From Jidongwangia harbinensis (GTDB taxonomy: Bacteria; Actinomycetota; Actinomycetes; Mycobacteriales; Micromonosporaceae): DNA of 64,000 bases. The translations under genes and the position numbers were made by a program. Where the stretch lies: assembly GCF_020216025.1 (NCBI RefSeq), contig NZ_JAIWNC010000002.1, positions 62,001 through 126,000 on the forward strand, written 5' to 3'. Under the pieces are notes generated by a model. The model was not told the DNA's origin, made no database searches, and worked only from the letters and a program-made list of their open reading frames with translations. This document shows, one piece after another, positions 29,275 through 38,722 of this stretch; positions within the stretch are counted from its first letter, which is position 1; each line of letters begins with the position of its first letter.

Positions 29275-30036
29275 GTGACGATCGTAGCCCACTCCGCCCG
29301 TACCGCCAATGATCGCGCCTTCCTGCTGCTCGACGCGCTGGCCGCACTGGGACCGGGGCCGCACCGCCTGCGCGACGTCGCCGCGCAGGCCGGGCTGGAG
29401 CCGTCCACGGCACACCGGATCCTCCAGTCGGCGATCCGCGTCGGCACCGTGTCGAAGACCGACCGCGGCCGCTACTCCCTGGTCAGCCGCGCCGGGGAAG
29501 CGGCTACCGCCGAACCGCCGGCACCGACGCTGCCGGTGCAGAAGGGCGCGGGATCGATGCTGGCGCTGTCCCGGCGTACCCGGCTGCTGCTCGCCGCCCT
29601 GCAGAAGGCGACCGGGCAGACCGTGCTGCTGTACGTCCCGCTGATGCTGGACACCCCGATGCGGTACTGCCTCGCCTACTTCGCCCCCAAGCACGACGAA
29701 CTGCTCGGCGACGCGGAACGCCAGCTCACCTCCGACATCCTGTTCTGCGCGCCGCTGTCGGTCGACGCACCCGGGCGGGTCATGCTGGCCGGCCTCGTCG
29801 ACGCCCGCACCGCCGACCCGGCCGTCGCCACCATCCGGGCGAACGGCTACTGCTTCGGCCCGTCCCCGGTCGCCGGCTGGCAGACCGTGACCGTGCCGCT
29901 GCGCCGGTACCGCCACCTGGCCGGCGCCGTGTGCCTCACCGCGCCCGCGCCGTGGATGGAGGCCCACTCCGGCGAGGCGTTGCGCGAACTGCTGCGGATC
30001 TCCGCGGAACTCGCCGAGAAGATCGAACCGCTCTGA
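29275..30036 (+). CDS. IclR-type transcriptional regulator
   Basis: A 253-residue protein from GTG 29275 (VTIVAHSARTANDRAFLLLDALAALG), which has GGGGAG about 7 bases upstream. Residues 15-60 form a winged helix (HRLRDVAAQAGLEPSTAHRILQSAIRVGTVSKTDRGRYSLV), and the rest looks like the IclR effector domain (TGQTVLLYVPLM ... FCAPLSVDAPGRVMLAGL ... GPSPVAGWQTVTVPLRRYRHLAGAVCLT). It sits at the end of the biosynthetic run with a flavin oxidoreductase immediately downstream (24 bp). It probably senses a pathway metabolite and controls the cluster. Confidence 0.85.
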   Translation: MTIVAHSARTANDRAFLLLDALAALGPGPHRLRDVAAQAGLEPSTAHRILQSAIRVGTVSKTDRGRYSLVSRAGEAATAEPPAPTLPVQKGAGSMLALSRRTRLLLAALQKATGQTVLLYVPLMLDTPMRYCLAYFAPKHDELLGDAERQLTSDILFCAPLSVDAPGRVMLAGLVDARTADPAVATIRANGYCFGPSPVAGWQTVTVPLRRYRHLAGAVCLTAPAPWMEAHSGEALRELLRISAELAEKIEPL

Positions 30037-30060
30037 CCCCGCACCGCGGAGGGAGACCCC

Positions 30061-31461
30061 ATGCACCGCGTCAACCAGGCCGTCGTCCTCGGCGGGGGAC
30101 TGGCGGGCATGCTCGCCGCCGCCGCCCTCGCCACCCACCCCGAGATCGGCGGCGTCACCGTCGTCGAACGGGACGACCTGCCCGCCGGGCCGGCGGACCG
30201 CCGCGGCCTGCCCCAGGGCCACCACGCCCACGTGCTGATGTCCAGCGGAGCCCGGATCGTCGAGTCGCTGCTGCCCGGCACCACGGCGGCCTGGCAGGCC
30301 GCCGGCGCACACCGCCTCGGCCTGCCGGACGGCTACGTGATGCTGCTCCCGCAGGGCTGGCTCCGGCGGTGGGAGACCGGAGAGTACGTGATCAGCTGCA
30401 GCCGGGCCCTGCTGGACCACGTGGTCCGGGAACGGGTCCGCGCCCTGCCGAACGTGCACCTGCTCGACGGCACCCGGGCCACCGGCCTGACCGGGGACGC
30501 CGGCCACGTCACGGGCGTGCGGACCAGCCGGGACGGCGCCGACGACGTACGCCCCGCCGACCTGGTCGTCGACGCCACCGGCCGCGGCTCCCGGATGCCG
30601 CACTGGCTGGCCGAACTCGGTGCCGCGCCGGTACCGCAGGACGACGTGGACTCCGGGCTGCGCTACGCCACCCGGGTGTTCCGGGCCCCGCCGGGGGCGG
30701 CGCGGGACTTCCCGATCGTCAACGTCCAGGCCGACCCGTCCCGTCCCGGACCCGGGCAGACCGCGGCGCTCATGCCGATCGAGGGCGGCCGGTGGCTGGT
30801 CACGCTGTCCGGCACCCGCGGCGGCGAACCACCGGCCGGACAGGAGCGGTTCGTCGCGTTCGCCCGCGGCATGCGCCACCCCGTCGTGGGCGACCTGATC
30901 GCGGACGCCGAACCCCTCGGCGGCGTGCGCGTCACGAACAGCACCGCGAACCGCCGCCGCCGCTTCGACCGTGCCGCCCGGTGGCCGCGCGGCCTGATCG
31001 TGCTCGGCGACGCGGTGGCCGCCTACAACCCGGTGTACGGCCACGGCATGTCCGTCGCCGCCAAGCAGGCCGCCGTGCTGCGCCGCGAACTCGACCGGCA
31101 CGGCCTCGGCCCCGGCCTGGCGGCCACCGTGCAGCGGGCCGTGTGCGCCGCCGCCGACGAGGGCTGGAACCACGCCGCCGGCTCCGACGTCCGCTTCCCC
31201 GACGTCCGCGGCGCGACTCCGTCGCCCGCCGACCGGATCCTCTGGCGCTACCAGAACCGCCTGTTCCGGACCGCGCTGGACCGCCCGTCGGTCGCCGCCG
31301 AACTCGTCCGGGTGTTCAGCCTGTCCGCGCCGGCCGGCCGCCTGCTCAGCCCCCGGATGCTGCTGGCCACGGCGCGCGGCCCGCGGGCCGAACCGCCCGC
31401 CGAGCCGCCGTTCACGACGGGGGAGCTTGCGTCGGCGGGCCGTCCGGGGCGGTCGTGGTAG
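30061..31461 (+). CDS. FAD-dependent oxidoreductase / hydroxylase
   Basis: A 466-residue flavoprotein (ATG 30061, GGAGGGAG upstream). The dinucleotide motif QAVVLGGGLAGMLAAAALA at the start, RGLPQGHHAHVLMSSGARIVESLLPG as in halogenase/reductase-like flavoproteins, VVDATGRGSRMP, and the FAD motif IVLGDAVAAYNPVYGHGMSVAAKQA are clear. The lysine-bearing halogenase motifs (GWxWxIP) are absent, so it is a hydroxylase or epoxidase-type enzyme. Only 24 bp separate it from the regulator. Substrate unknown; tailoring role inferred from the neighbourhood. Confidence 0.85.
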   Translation: MHRVNQAVVLGGGLAGMLAAAALATHPEIGGVTVVERDDLPAGPADRRGLPQGHHAHVLMSSGARIVESLLPGTTAAWQAAGAHRLGLPDGYVMLLPQGWLRRWETGEYVISCSRALLDHVVRERVRALPNVHLLDGTRATGLTGDAGHVTGVRTSRDGADDVRPADLVVDATGRGSRMPHWLAELGAAPVPQDDVDSGLRYATRVFRAPPGAARDFPIVNVQADPSRPGPGQTAALMPIEGGRWLVTLSGTRGGEPPAGQERFVAFARGMRHPVVGDLIADAEPLGGVRVTNSTANRRRRFDRAARWPRGLIVLGDAVAAYNPVYGHGMSVAAKQAAVLRRELDRHGLGPGLAATVQRAVCAAADEGWNHAAGSDVRFPDVRGATPSPADRILWRYQNRLFRTALDRPSVAAELVRVFSLSAPAGRLLSPRMLLATARGPRAEPPAEPPFTTGELASAGRPGRSW

Positions 31462-31574
31462 GTCCTGGTGGACGCCCCGCGGCCGGAACAGGCGACCCGC
31501 CAGTCCAGGCGCCCGGCACCGCGCGCCCGCCCGCTTCCCGTCCGTCGATCATGGACAGCAGCGACGTTCCGGGG

Positions 31575-33983
31575 TCATTGGACCGTCACGTTCTGGAAGG
31601 TCGCCGTGCCGGCGTAGGCGTTCAGGCCGAACAACCCGCTCGGGTACGCATCGTCGGTCGCCCGGATCACCTCGGCGCCGTCCAGGTGCACCCGGAGGTC
31701 CGGGCCCCGCGCCACCACCTGCAGGCGGTACGGGCGGCCGGGCACGATCGGCGTCGGGTACGTGGCGATGTCGCGCCCCGGCCGCCACAGTTTGACCACG
31801 CCGGTGGTGTCGATGTTCGCGGTGTAGTGCCGGGTCGCGTCCGCGTTCGCCCGGAACGTCAGTGCCGCCGCGACGCCGTTGAGCGCGGTCACGTCGCCGG
31901 CGTAGGTGAAGTCGGTGCCGCTGGTGGTGCTCAGATAGAAGGTGTCGCCGGGCCCCCGGGCGTGCACGCCGGTGCCCGGTGCGGTCCAGGTGCCGCCGAC
32001 CGGTCGCCACGGCCCGGCCAGGTTCGTGGTGAGGCCGGTCGCGTTCACGGTCAGGTTGTCGATCACCGCCGTGCCGTGGAAGACGTTGGCGCCGAAGCGG
32101 CCGGAGGCGTACGTGGTGTCGGTCGCGTCGATGACGGGGGTGGTCGCGTGGTCGAGGTACACCCGCAGCCGGCTGCCCTCGGCGCGCACCTCGAGGTGGT
32201 GGGTGTGGCCGGGGGTGATCGGGGTGGCGTGGCTGGCGATGACCCGGCCGGGGCGCCACAGTTTGACCACGCCGCCGGTGTCCAGCGTGGCGGTGTAGTG
32301 CCGGCTGCCGTCCGCGCTGGCCCGGAACGTGAGCCCGGCCGCATCGCCGCGGTCGATCCGGAGGTCGCCGGAGTAGGTGAAGGAGGCGCCGGTGGCCGAG
32401 TTGAGGTAGAACGCGTCGCCGGTGGCCTGGCCCTGCTTGCCGTCGGTGACGTCGGTCCAGGCGCCGCCGGCGTCGGTGAACGTGCCGCCGAGGTTGGTGT
32501 CGAGGGTGGGCTCACCGGTGCCCCACGCGGTCCGCAGCCGGTCGAGCCGGAGCGAGACGAGGCGTACCGATCCGCCCTCGGCGAACACCTCGATGCCCTG
32601 GCTGCCGGGCGACGAGTCGAAGGCCACGTTGTCGCTGACCGACAGCTTGCCGTCGGCGCCGAACACCTCCAGCTGGCCACGATCGACCAGCACCCGCATC
32701 CGGACCCGGCCGTCGACCGGGGGGAGCGGTGCACCGTACAGCGTGTGGGCCGCCGTGTCGTAGGTGACCGCGCGGTCGTACGTACCGTCGGCTCTGGTGT
32801 GCAGTTTGAGGCCGAACCGCGCCGCGGTGGCCGTGGTGGTGTCGAATTCGGCGGTGATCTGGTAGGTGTCGCCGGTGCCCGGGCGCAGCGGGTCGGACGG
32901 GCTGACGGTGCGGTTCGCGAACGTGGCGCCGGCGCCGTAGAGCGAGGAGATCTCGGCGACCGGGTTGCGGGTGAGCCGGACTCCTTCGGCGAACGTGCGG
33001 AGCCCGAGTTCGGCCGGGAACGTCAGGTTGCCGGTCCAGGTGGTGCCGCGGTTGCCGGGCTGCCAGGCGGTCTGCACCACCCGTCCGTGCGGGTCGCCGA
33101 GGAACGTCTGCGCGGCGTAGAACGTGCCGCCGGGATGGTTCGCGCCGTGGTCCGTCCGGTGCACGGCCGAGCGCGGGGTGAACGTGGCGCCGTCGAAGTC
33201 GCCGAGCACGTACTCGCCGCCGGCGTCGGTCAGCACCCAGGTGCGCCGGGCGGGGTCGCCGTCGACCGGCAGCTCGAACATGTCGGGACACTCGAAGAAC
33301 CAGTCGGCCGCGAACCGGCTGCGGTGGGTCCAGGTCAGCAGGTCCGGGGAGGTGTAGAAGTCGGCGCCGTTGCCGCCGCCGTCGGACCACAGCACCATGA
33401 CCCAGCGCCGGGTCGGTGCGTGCCAGAACACCTTCGGGTCGCGGCTGGTGCCGGCGGGCACGGCGACCTTGCGGCCGCCGGCGTAGCTGCGGAAGGTCCG
33501 GGCGCCGTCCGTGCTGTAGTGCACGGTGGCGCCGTTGGTGCCGGAGAAGACCAGGATCGGGTCGTCCGCGCCGGTCTTGAGCCCGGAGACGTTGGCGGTG
33601 TCGACCACGCCGTTGCCGGACCACAGGTCGCCGGCGTGCACCCCGGGCTCCAGCGCGACCGGCTTCTGGGTCCAGTGCACCAGGTCGGTGCTGGTGGCGT
33701 GTCCCCAGTGCATGGTGTCCCAGGCCAGCCCGTGCGGGTTGTGCTGGTAGAAGAGGTGGTAGACGCCGCGGTACCAGAAGGAGCCGTTGGGGTCGTTGAG
33801 CCAGCCGGCCCGCGAGCTGAAGTGGAACTGGCCGCGGTGCGGCTCGTCGTAGCCGGTCGGCGGGTAGGGGAACTCGGGGTAGCCGGCCGGGGTTCCGGCG
33901 CCGGCGGCACGCCCGGTCACCGCGACGACCACGGCGGACAGCAGCAGGATCAGGACCGTGGCGACGCGCGGATGTTTCGTCAT
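31575..33983 (-). CDS. Secreted GH32 fructanase/levanase with two C-terminal CBM66-like domains
   Basis: An 802-residue exported enzyme; ATG at 33983 (GAGGTGG upstream) with signal peptide RVATVLILLLSAVVVAVTGRAAGA. The GH32 five-bladed propeller has all three acids: Asp-64 in WLNDPNG, Asp in RDP (181-183) and Glu-231 in WFFECPD. A beta-sandwich follows (to about residue 495). Two homologous modules then occur in tandem (about 500-650 and 655-802), each ending RFGANVFHGTAVIDNLTVN or LFGLNAYAGTATFQNVTVQ and containing GVVKLWRPGR; this is the layout of CBM66-type fructan-binding domains in levanases. Probably degrades levan or inulin outside the cell. Confidence 0.92.
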   Translation of the reverse strand: MTKHPRVATVLILLLSAVVVAVTGRAAGAGTPAGYPEFPYPPTGYDEPHRGQFHFSSRAGWLNDPNGSFWYRGVYHLFYQHNPHGLAWDTMHWGHATSTDLVHWTQKPVALEPGVHAGDLWSGNGVVDTANVSGLKTGADDPILVFSGTNGATVHYSTDGARTFRSYAGGRKVAVPAGTSRDPKVFWHAPTRRWVMVLWSDGGGNGADFYTSPDLLTWTHRSRFAADWFFECPDMFELPVDGDPARRTWVLTDAGGEYVLGDFDGATFTPRSAVHRTDHGANHPGGTFYAAQTFLGDPHGRVVQTAWQPGNRGTTWTGNLTFPAELGLRTFAEGVRLTRNPVAEISSLYGAGATFANRTVSPSDPLRPGTGDTYQITAEFDTTTATAARFGLKLHTRADGTYDRAVTYDTAAHTLYGAPLPPVDGRVRMRVLVDRGQLEVFGADGKLSVSDNVAFDSSPGSQGIEVFAEGGSVRLVSLRLDRLRTAWGTGEPTLDTNLGGTFTDAGGAWTDVTDGKQGQATGDAFYLNSATGASFTYSGDLRIDRGDAAGLTFRASADGSRHYTATLDTGGVVKLWRPGRVIASHATPITPGHTHHLEVRAEGSRLRVYLDHATTPVIDATDTTYASGRFGANVFHGTAVIDNLTVNATGLTTNLAGPWRPVGGTWTAPGTGVHARGPGDTFYLSTTSGTDFTYAGDVTALNGVAAALTFRANADATRHYTANIDTTGVVKLWRPGRDIATYPTPIVPGRPYRLQVVARGPDLRVHLDGAEVIRATDDAYPSGLFGLNAYAGTATFQNVTVQ

Positions 33984-33990
33984 GTCCACC

Positions 33991-34002
33991 TCGAACGCTC
34001 GA
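33991..34002. promoter_or_regulatory. Palindromic element next to the fructanase start
   Basis: TCGAACGCTCGA matches its reverse complement at 10 of 12 positions and is centred on CG, like LacI-type operators. It lies 8-19 bases upstream of the fructanase ATG and touches the Shine-Dalgarno region. No regulator gene is adjacent. Confidence 0.3.
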
Positions 34003-34054
34003 TGATGGTGACCTGGAACACAGGCTTCCATAGTCGAACATCAATGGACAAGCG

Positions 34055-35440
34055 TCACCCGTCGGAGCCGCCGGTGTAGTTCCACTCGGCCAGGTGCAGG
34101 GCCGGTGCGCGCACCACCGCGGTCAGGCCGGCCGGTACGTCCACCGCGTGCCGGCCGACACCGAGCACCGCGCCGGGCGCCAGCGCCCGCAGGTAGGACT
34201 GGGTGAATCGGAGGTTGCGGACCGGCGCGGTGACCCGGCCGCCCTCGATCCGCCACAGGCCGTTGCGGGTCAGCCCGGTGACCACGACGGCGCGCGGATC
34301 GAGCGCTCTGGTGTAGAAGTGGTCGGTCACCAGCAGGCCGTCGGTGACCGCGCCGACCAGGTCGGCGACCGCGGCGTCGGCGGCCGGCCCGTCCACCTCG
34401 GGTACGGCGGCGCACCGCGGGCCGGCCGGCAGCAGGTGCAGGTGTGCCGTGGCGACGCCGCCGCTGAGCGGGATGTCGGTGTCGGCGTGCCCGGTGGCGT
34501 CCGCGCCCGCGCTGCGGGCGGTGCGCCGGTTGTGCACCACGCCCCGGGTCACCCCGGCGGTGACCAGGTCGAGCCGGCGCCGCCCGGTGCCTTCGACGTC
34601 GAACGGAAGGCCGAGCGAGTCCGGGCCGACCGGGTCGTCGACGATGGTGATCGCCGGGTCGAACTGGCGGGCACCCGGCTCGGCGAACGAGGAACCCCGG
34701 GTGTAGGCCCGCCCGTCGAAGCCGAAGTAGCCGAGCAGCCACAGCACGTCGGCCACCGCGGTCGGCTCCAGCACCACCTGGTATCGGCCGGGGGCCAGGT
34801 CGACCGGGTCGGTGCCGGCCCGCGCCTTGGCCGCGGCCCGGGCGCCGAGCCGCGCGCCGTCCAGGCCGGCCAGACTGGACGACGACGCGCGGGCCACCCC
34901 CTCGGCCGTGCCGCAGCGGGCGACGCCGTCCAGCGTGGCCTGGGTGTCGGTGCCGGCCACGAACCGGCCGGCGGTGTTCGCGTACGCCGCGGTGTGGTGC
35001 CGGGTGCTGCAGAAGCCGGCGCCGGGCAGTCCGTCCAGCGCGGCGACGAACGCGCGGACCTGCCCGGCGCGCGCCACCGGGTCGTCGTCCTCGGCGGACC
35101 GCCGGGCGGTGCGGCCGCCGGACGGCGGGCCCGGCCGGGCCAGACCCGGCCAGGTGGCGTCGACCGGGGCCGCGGCGGCGGTGGCGACCGCGTCGTCGAC
35201 CAGCGCCCGCAGCCCGGCGGCGCCGGTCGCGGTGCCCTGCACGATCGTGGTGCGGCCGCCGAGATGCAGTTGCAGGCGGACCGTGGTGGTGTCGTCGGCG
35301 ACGTTCTGGTGCACGGCCGACGCGGCGAACCGGGTCAGCGCGGTCCGCCGGCGGTCCACCGCGACCTCGGCCTCGGCCGCCGGTCCGGCCGCGGCGCGGA
35401 CCAGGTCGAGGGTGCGGGCGGCGACGTCGGCCGGCCTCAT
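34055..35440 (-). CDS. TldE/PmbA-family metallopeptidase subunit
   Basis: A 461-residue protein; its start overlaps the stop of the TldD-like gene by 4 bp. PmbA/TldE signatures include TRFAASAVHQNVADDTTTVRLQLHLGGRTTIVQG near the N-terminus, GRYQVVLEPTAVADVLWLLGYFGFDGRAYTRGSSF, and the C-terminal VTGLTRNGLWRIEGGRVTAPVRNLRFTQSY. TldE lacks the zinc site and works with TldD as a heterodimeric protease that degrades unfolded peptides and, in some bacteria, trims leader peptides of modified peptides. Confidence 0.9.
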   Translation of the reverse strand: MRPADVAARTLDLVRAAAGPAAEAEVAVDRRRTALTRFAASAVHQNVADDTTTVRLQLHLGGRTTIVQGTATGAAGLRALVDDAVATAAAAPVDATWPGLARPGPPSGGRTARRSAEDDDPVARAGQVRAFVAALDGLPGAGFCSTRHHTAAYANTAGRFVAGTDTQATLDGVARCGTAEGVARASSSSLAGLDGARLGARAAAKARAGTDPVDLAPGRYQVVLEPTAVADVLWLLGYFGFDGRAYTRGSSFAEPGARQFDPAITIVDDPVGPDSLGLPFDVEGTGRRRLDLVTAGVTRGVVHNRRTARSAGADATGHADTDIPLSGGVATAHLHLLPAGPRCAAVPEVDGPAADAAVADLVGAVTDGLLVTDHFYTRALDPRAVVVTGLTRNGLWRIEGGRVTAPVRNLRFTQSYLRALAPGAVLGVGRHAVDVPAGLTAVVRAPALHLAEWNYTGGSDG

Positions 35441-36873
35441 CCGCGCACTCCGACCCGGACGTTGCGGAACCGGGCCGGCGCGGCCGGGTGGCCCGGCCGG
35501 GCGAGCTGGAGCGGCTGGCCCTTGCCGCAGATCGGCAGACCGTACGGGACGATCTCGGAGGACAGCATGTCCATCGACGCCCAGAACCGCGGTGAGATGC
35601 CGGTGTACGTGGGGTTGCGCAGCATCCGGCCCAGCCGGCCGTTCTTCACCTCGTATCCGATCTCCGTGCCGAACTGGAAGTTCAGCCGCCGGTCGTCGAT
35701 CGAGTACGACCGGTTCGTCTCCATCAGGATCCCGTCGTCGGTCGCCGCGATGATCTCCTCCAGCGTGTGCGGGCCGGGCTCCAGGCCCACGTTGCTCATC
35801 CGGACCATCGGCAGCCGGGCGAAGCCGTCCGCCCGCACGTTGCCGGCGTAGTCCAGGCCGGCCGCCCGCGCGGAGTCGCGTCCGGCGAGCACACCCACCC
35901 AGATGCCGTCGCGCACCGCGTCCCGGGCGATGGCCGGCGACCCCTCGTCGTCGTAGCCGAACGAGCCGACCGCACCGGGGATGGTCGGGTCGATGGTGAT
36001 GTTCATCAGCGGCGCGCCGAAGCGCAGCGACCCCAGCCGGCCCAGCTCCAGCCAGGACGTGCCGGCGAACGCGGCCTCCCAGCCCAGGATCCGGTCCAGC
36101 TCGATGGCGTGCCCGACCGACTCGTGGATCTGCAGGGACATCTGTTCCCCGCCGAGGATGAGCGTGGTCTCGCCGGCCGGGCAGAGCGGCGCGGTGAGCA
36201 GCGCACGGGCCTCCTCGGCGATCCGTTCCGCGTGGGCCGGCAGGTCGAGCTCGGTGACGAGGTCCCAGCCGCGGGTGCCGTACCGCCCGAACGCGGACGG
36301 GTAGGACCGGCGCTGGGTCTGGGAGTCACCGACCGCGGTGGCCGACATGCCCGCGCCGCACTCGCGGATGTGCTGGTCGATGCGGTGGCCCTCGGAGGAG
36401 ACGAACCAGCTCCGGGTGTCCCAGGTCTGATAGGTCGCCTCGGCCACGTCCGCGCCGCCGGCCCGGGACGCCGCGGTGACGCCGGCCAGCAGGTCGCCCT
36501 TGGTGGACAGCGGCACGGTCGCCGGGTCGACCGCGCAGCCGCTGGCCCACGAGCCGACCCGGGGCGGCGTGGTGATCAGGTCGACCGGCGGGCCGCCGAG
36601 GGTCGCGGACGCCCGGGCGATGGCCGCCGCCGCGCTCCCGGCCCGGCGGGCGGCCGCGGTGGACAGCTCGCCGACGGCCTGGAACCCCCAGCCGGAGCCG
36701 ACCAGCGCGCGGACCCCGACACCGGCGCTCTCGCCGCGCTCCAGCCGCTCGACGTCGCCGTCGCGGGCCTGCATCGACTCGGTGCGCCGGTGCAGCACCC
36801 GGGCGTCGGCATAGCGGGCGCCGGCCGCGAGGGCGGCCTCGACCGCGGCCTGTGCCTCGTCGAAGTGGGACAT
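35437..36873 (-). CDS. TldD-family zinc metallopeptidase
   Basis: A 478-residue protein. The ATG at 36873 (MSHFDEAQAAVEAALAAG) is chosen over upstream starts because GGAGGG precedes it and it aligns with the family start. The metal motif HESVGHAIELDRILG (H-E-x-x-x-H) is intact, and NVRADGFARLPMVRMSNVGLEPG and GTEIGYEVKNGRLGRMLRNPTYTG are strong TldD blocks. Partner of the following TldE gene. No RiPP precursor or modification enzyme is adjacent, so a general proteolytic role is more likely. Confidence 0.93.
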   Translation of the reverse strand: MSHFDEAQAAVEAALAAGARYADARVLHRRTESMQARDGDVERLERGESAGVGVRALVGSGWGFQAVGELSTAAARRAGSAAAAIARASATLGGPPVDLITTPPRVGSWASGCAVDPATVPLSTKGDLLAGVTAASRAGGADVAEATYQTWDTRSWFVSSEGHRIDQHIRECGAGMSATAVGDSQTQRRSYPSAFGRYGTRGWDLVTELDLPAHAERIAEEARALLTAPLCPAGETTLILGGEQMSLQIHESVGHAIELDRILGWEAAFAGTSWLELGRLGSLRFGAPLMNITIDPTIPGAVGSFGYDDEGSPAIARDAVRDGIWVGVLAGRDSARAAGLDYAGNVRADGFARLPMVRMSNVGLEPGPHTLEEIIAATDDGILMETNRSYSIDDRRLNFQFGTEIGYEVKNGRLGRMLRNPTYTGISPRFWASMDMLSSEIVPYGLPICGKGQPLQLARPGHPAAPARFRNVRVGVRG

Positions 36874-37016
36874 GTCCGGGGCCCTCCCTCCTCCTCGGCC
36901 GGGCTGTCGACGCAGATTAACCGAGATCGACACGGTCGGGCGTTCCCCTGTGGACAACGGGCCCTCGGGCGGAATCGATGTCGTCTACACTCGGCGGCCG
37001 AGCCGAGGGGGAGGCC

Positions 37017-37400
37017 GTGCCGCTGGATCCGGAAGAGCTGATCACCGACTGGGAACGCCGCGTCGGGCAGCAGACCGCGCTGACCACGGAGCTGAGCCGC
37101 CGGATGCAGGAGACGACGGCGACGGCCGAGTCGCCCGGCGGCGAGGCGGCGGTGACCGTCGACCACTCGGGCGGGCTGTCCGGCCTGCGCCTCGGCGAAC
37201 GGGCCATGCGGCTGCCGCCCGGCGAACTGGCGGAGATCATCGTGGCGACCAGCCGCCGCGCGCAGGCGGTCATGGCGCAACGGATGGCCGAGCTGGTCGG
37301 CGGCCTGTACGGTGCCGACTCCGACACCGCGGTGTTCATCGCGGGCGCCTACGCCGAGCAGTTCCCCGAGCCCCCGGACGACGAGCGGAGCCCGCGATGA
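37017..37400 (+). CDS. YbaB/EbfC-family protein, ESX-associated
   Basis: A 127-residue protein from GTG 37017 (VPLDPEELITDWERRV) preceded by GAGGGGGAGG. The pattern of an N-terminal helix, a short beta segment (AAVTVDHSGGLSGLRLGERAM) and a long C-terminal helix (PPGELAEIIVATSRRAQAVMAQRMAELVG) matches the YbaB/EbfC nucleoid-associated fold as found next to type VII (ESX) target genes in actinomycetes. Its stop overlaps the start of the next gene (ATGA), so it is translated with the two ESX-like proteins that follow. Confidence 0.75.
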   Translation: MPLDPEELITDWERRVGQQTALTTELSRRMQETTATAESPGGEAAVTVDHSGGLSGLRLGERAMRLPPGELAEIIVATSRRAQAVMAQRMAELVGGLYGADSDTAVFIAGAYAEQFPEPPDDERSPR

Positions 37401-37711
37401 CCCAGCCGGACGTCCGGATCGACACCCAGGCGCTGCGCGGCCACGCCCGGATGGTGGACGACGCCGCCGCGATGTGCGGTGAGGCCGCGTCCGCCGCCGG
37501 CTACCTCGACCTGCACGACGAGGTGTATGGCGAATGGTGCGGCCGGCTGTTCGTACCCCTGATCAATCCGGCCCAGGACTGGGCCCTGCGGGAGCTGCGC
37601 CAGGGTGCCGACGCCACCGCCCACCTGGCCGACCTGCTCCGCGCGGTCGCGGCGGACGCCGACACCACCGACCGGGCAGCGGCGTTGCAGATCCGCCAGG
37701 CCGGCTCGTGA
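37397..37711 (+). CDS. Small ESX (type VII secretion) target-like protein
   Basis: A 104-residue, helix-rich protein (IDTQALRGHARMVDDAAAMCGEAASAAGYLDLHDEVYGEWCGRLFVPLIN ... ADLLRAVAADADTTDRAAALQI). Size, helical hairpin form and position resemble the EspC/DUF2580-type ESX-associated proteins: the second helix ends in a DTTDRAAA segment common in that group. Overlaps its neighbours by 4 bp on both sides. Confidence 0.7.
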   Translation: MTQPDVRIDTQALRGHARMVDDAAAMCGEAASAAGYLDLHDEVYGEWCGRLFVPLINPAQDWALRELRQGADATAHLADLLRAVAADADTTDRAAALQIRQAGS

Positions 37712-38709
37712 CCAGCGACGCGTTCGTCGGCCGGCCCGGCCTGATCGCGCCGGAGAGCGCCACCAAGGGGTACGAAGGCGCCGGCATCTTCGAGTCCGCG
37801 AGCGGCCTGGTGGACAGTATGGCGCACCGGGACTGGCTGGGCGCCGGGGGCAACGCGGTGGCCACCGGCCTGTCGTTGATCGGCGCCGTGATGGATCCGC
37901 TGCAGGCGGTGTTCGCGGCCGGCGTCGGCTGGTTGATGGAACACGTCAGCTTCCTGCGCGAGCCGCTCGACAAGCTGATGGGTGACCCCAAGGCGATCGA
38001 GGGCCACGCGAAGACCTGGTACAACATCGAGCAGCGGATCTACGACGCCACGGACTTCTTCGCCGACGAGGTCAACCGCAGCACCGCCGCGTGGGCCGCG
38101 CAGTCCGCCGAGGCGTACCGGCGGCGGGCCCGCGGACACGCGGAGTCGGTGCAGGCCCTCGGCAAGATCGCCGACGGCATGGCCAAGGCGACCACGATCG
38201 TCGGCGCGATGGTCGGCGTCGTGCGCAACACGATCCGCGACATCGTCGCCGAGGTCGTCGGCGCCTGCATCTCGAAGGCGCTGCAGGCCCTCACCGTGGT
38301 GCTCATCCCGAAGGTGGCCGCCGAGGTGGCGATCCTGGTCGCCAAGACCAGCACCAAGATCCTCGGCATCCTCAAGCGGTTGTTCGCGGCGATCCGGGAG
38401 ATGGGCGTGTTCACCCGGCAGATGGGTGGCCTGCTGGAGCAGATCGGCCAGGCCAACCGCAACGTGCTGCGGCTGGAGGCGTTCCGGTTGGAGGCCGCGG
38501 GACCGGCCCGCTCCGGCCTGACCGGCTTCCGGGAGGCGTACGGCGTGCTGGGCCAGGGGCACGTCTCGGTGTACGGCCCGGTCGACAAGGTCGTGGTGGA
38601 AACCGCGCGGAGTGCCAGCCAGACCAACGGCGCGCAGAACAGCGGATCGACAGGCTCTACGCTGTCCGGTGACAACCCGTCGCCGAGTCCCATCGACCTT
38701 CCGCTCTGA
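37708..38709 (+). CDS. WXG100-like ESX-associated protein
   Basis: A 333-residue protein starting at GTG 37708 (VTSDAFVGRPGLIAPES). Residues about 95-180 resemble a WXG100 hairpin (AKTWYNIEQRIYDATDFFADEV ... AAWAAQSAEAYRRRARGHAESVQALG), and a hydrophobic stretch (KATTIVGAMVGVVRNTIRDIVAEVVGACI ... VLIPKVAAEVAILVAK) follows. Such proteins are candidate ESX substrates or toxin-carrier proteins; the last 50 residues are low-complexity and no toxin domain is seen. Confidence 0.65.
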   Translation: MTSDAFVGRPGLIAPESATKGYEGAGIFESASGLVDSMAHRDWLGAGGNAVATGLSLIGAVMDPLQAVFAAGVGWLMEHVSFLREPLDKLMGDPKAIEGHAKTWYNIEQRIYDATDFFADEVNRSTAAWAAQSAEAYRRRARGHAESVQALGKIADGMAKATTIVGAMVGVVRNTIRDIVAEVVGACISKALQALTVVLIPKVAAEVAILVAKTSTKILGILKRLFAAIREMGVFTRQMGGLLEQIGQANRNVLRLEAFRLEAAGPARSGLTGFREAYGVLGQGHVSVYGPVDKVVVETARSASQTNGAQNSGSTGSTLSGDNPSPSPIDLPL

Positions 38710-38722
38710 CGGAGACGCCACC

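Noticed and set aside
34055..36873. TldD/TldE pair as part of a RiPP maturation cluster
   Set aside because: No short precursor gene, YcaO, radical SAM or other modification enzyme is adjacent; a general protease role is simpler.
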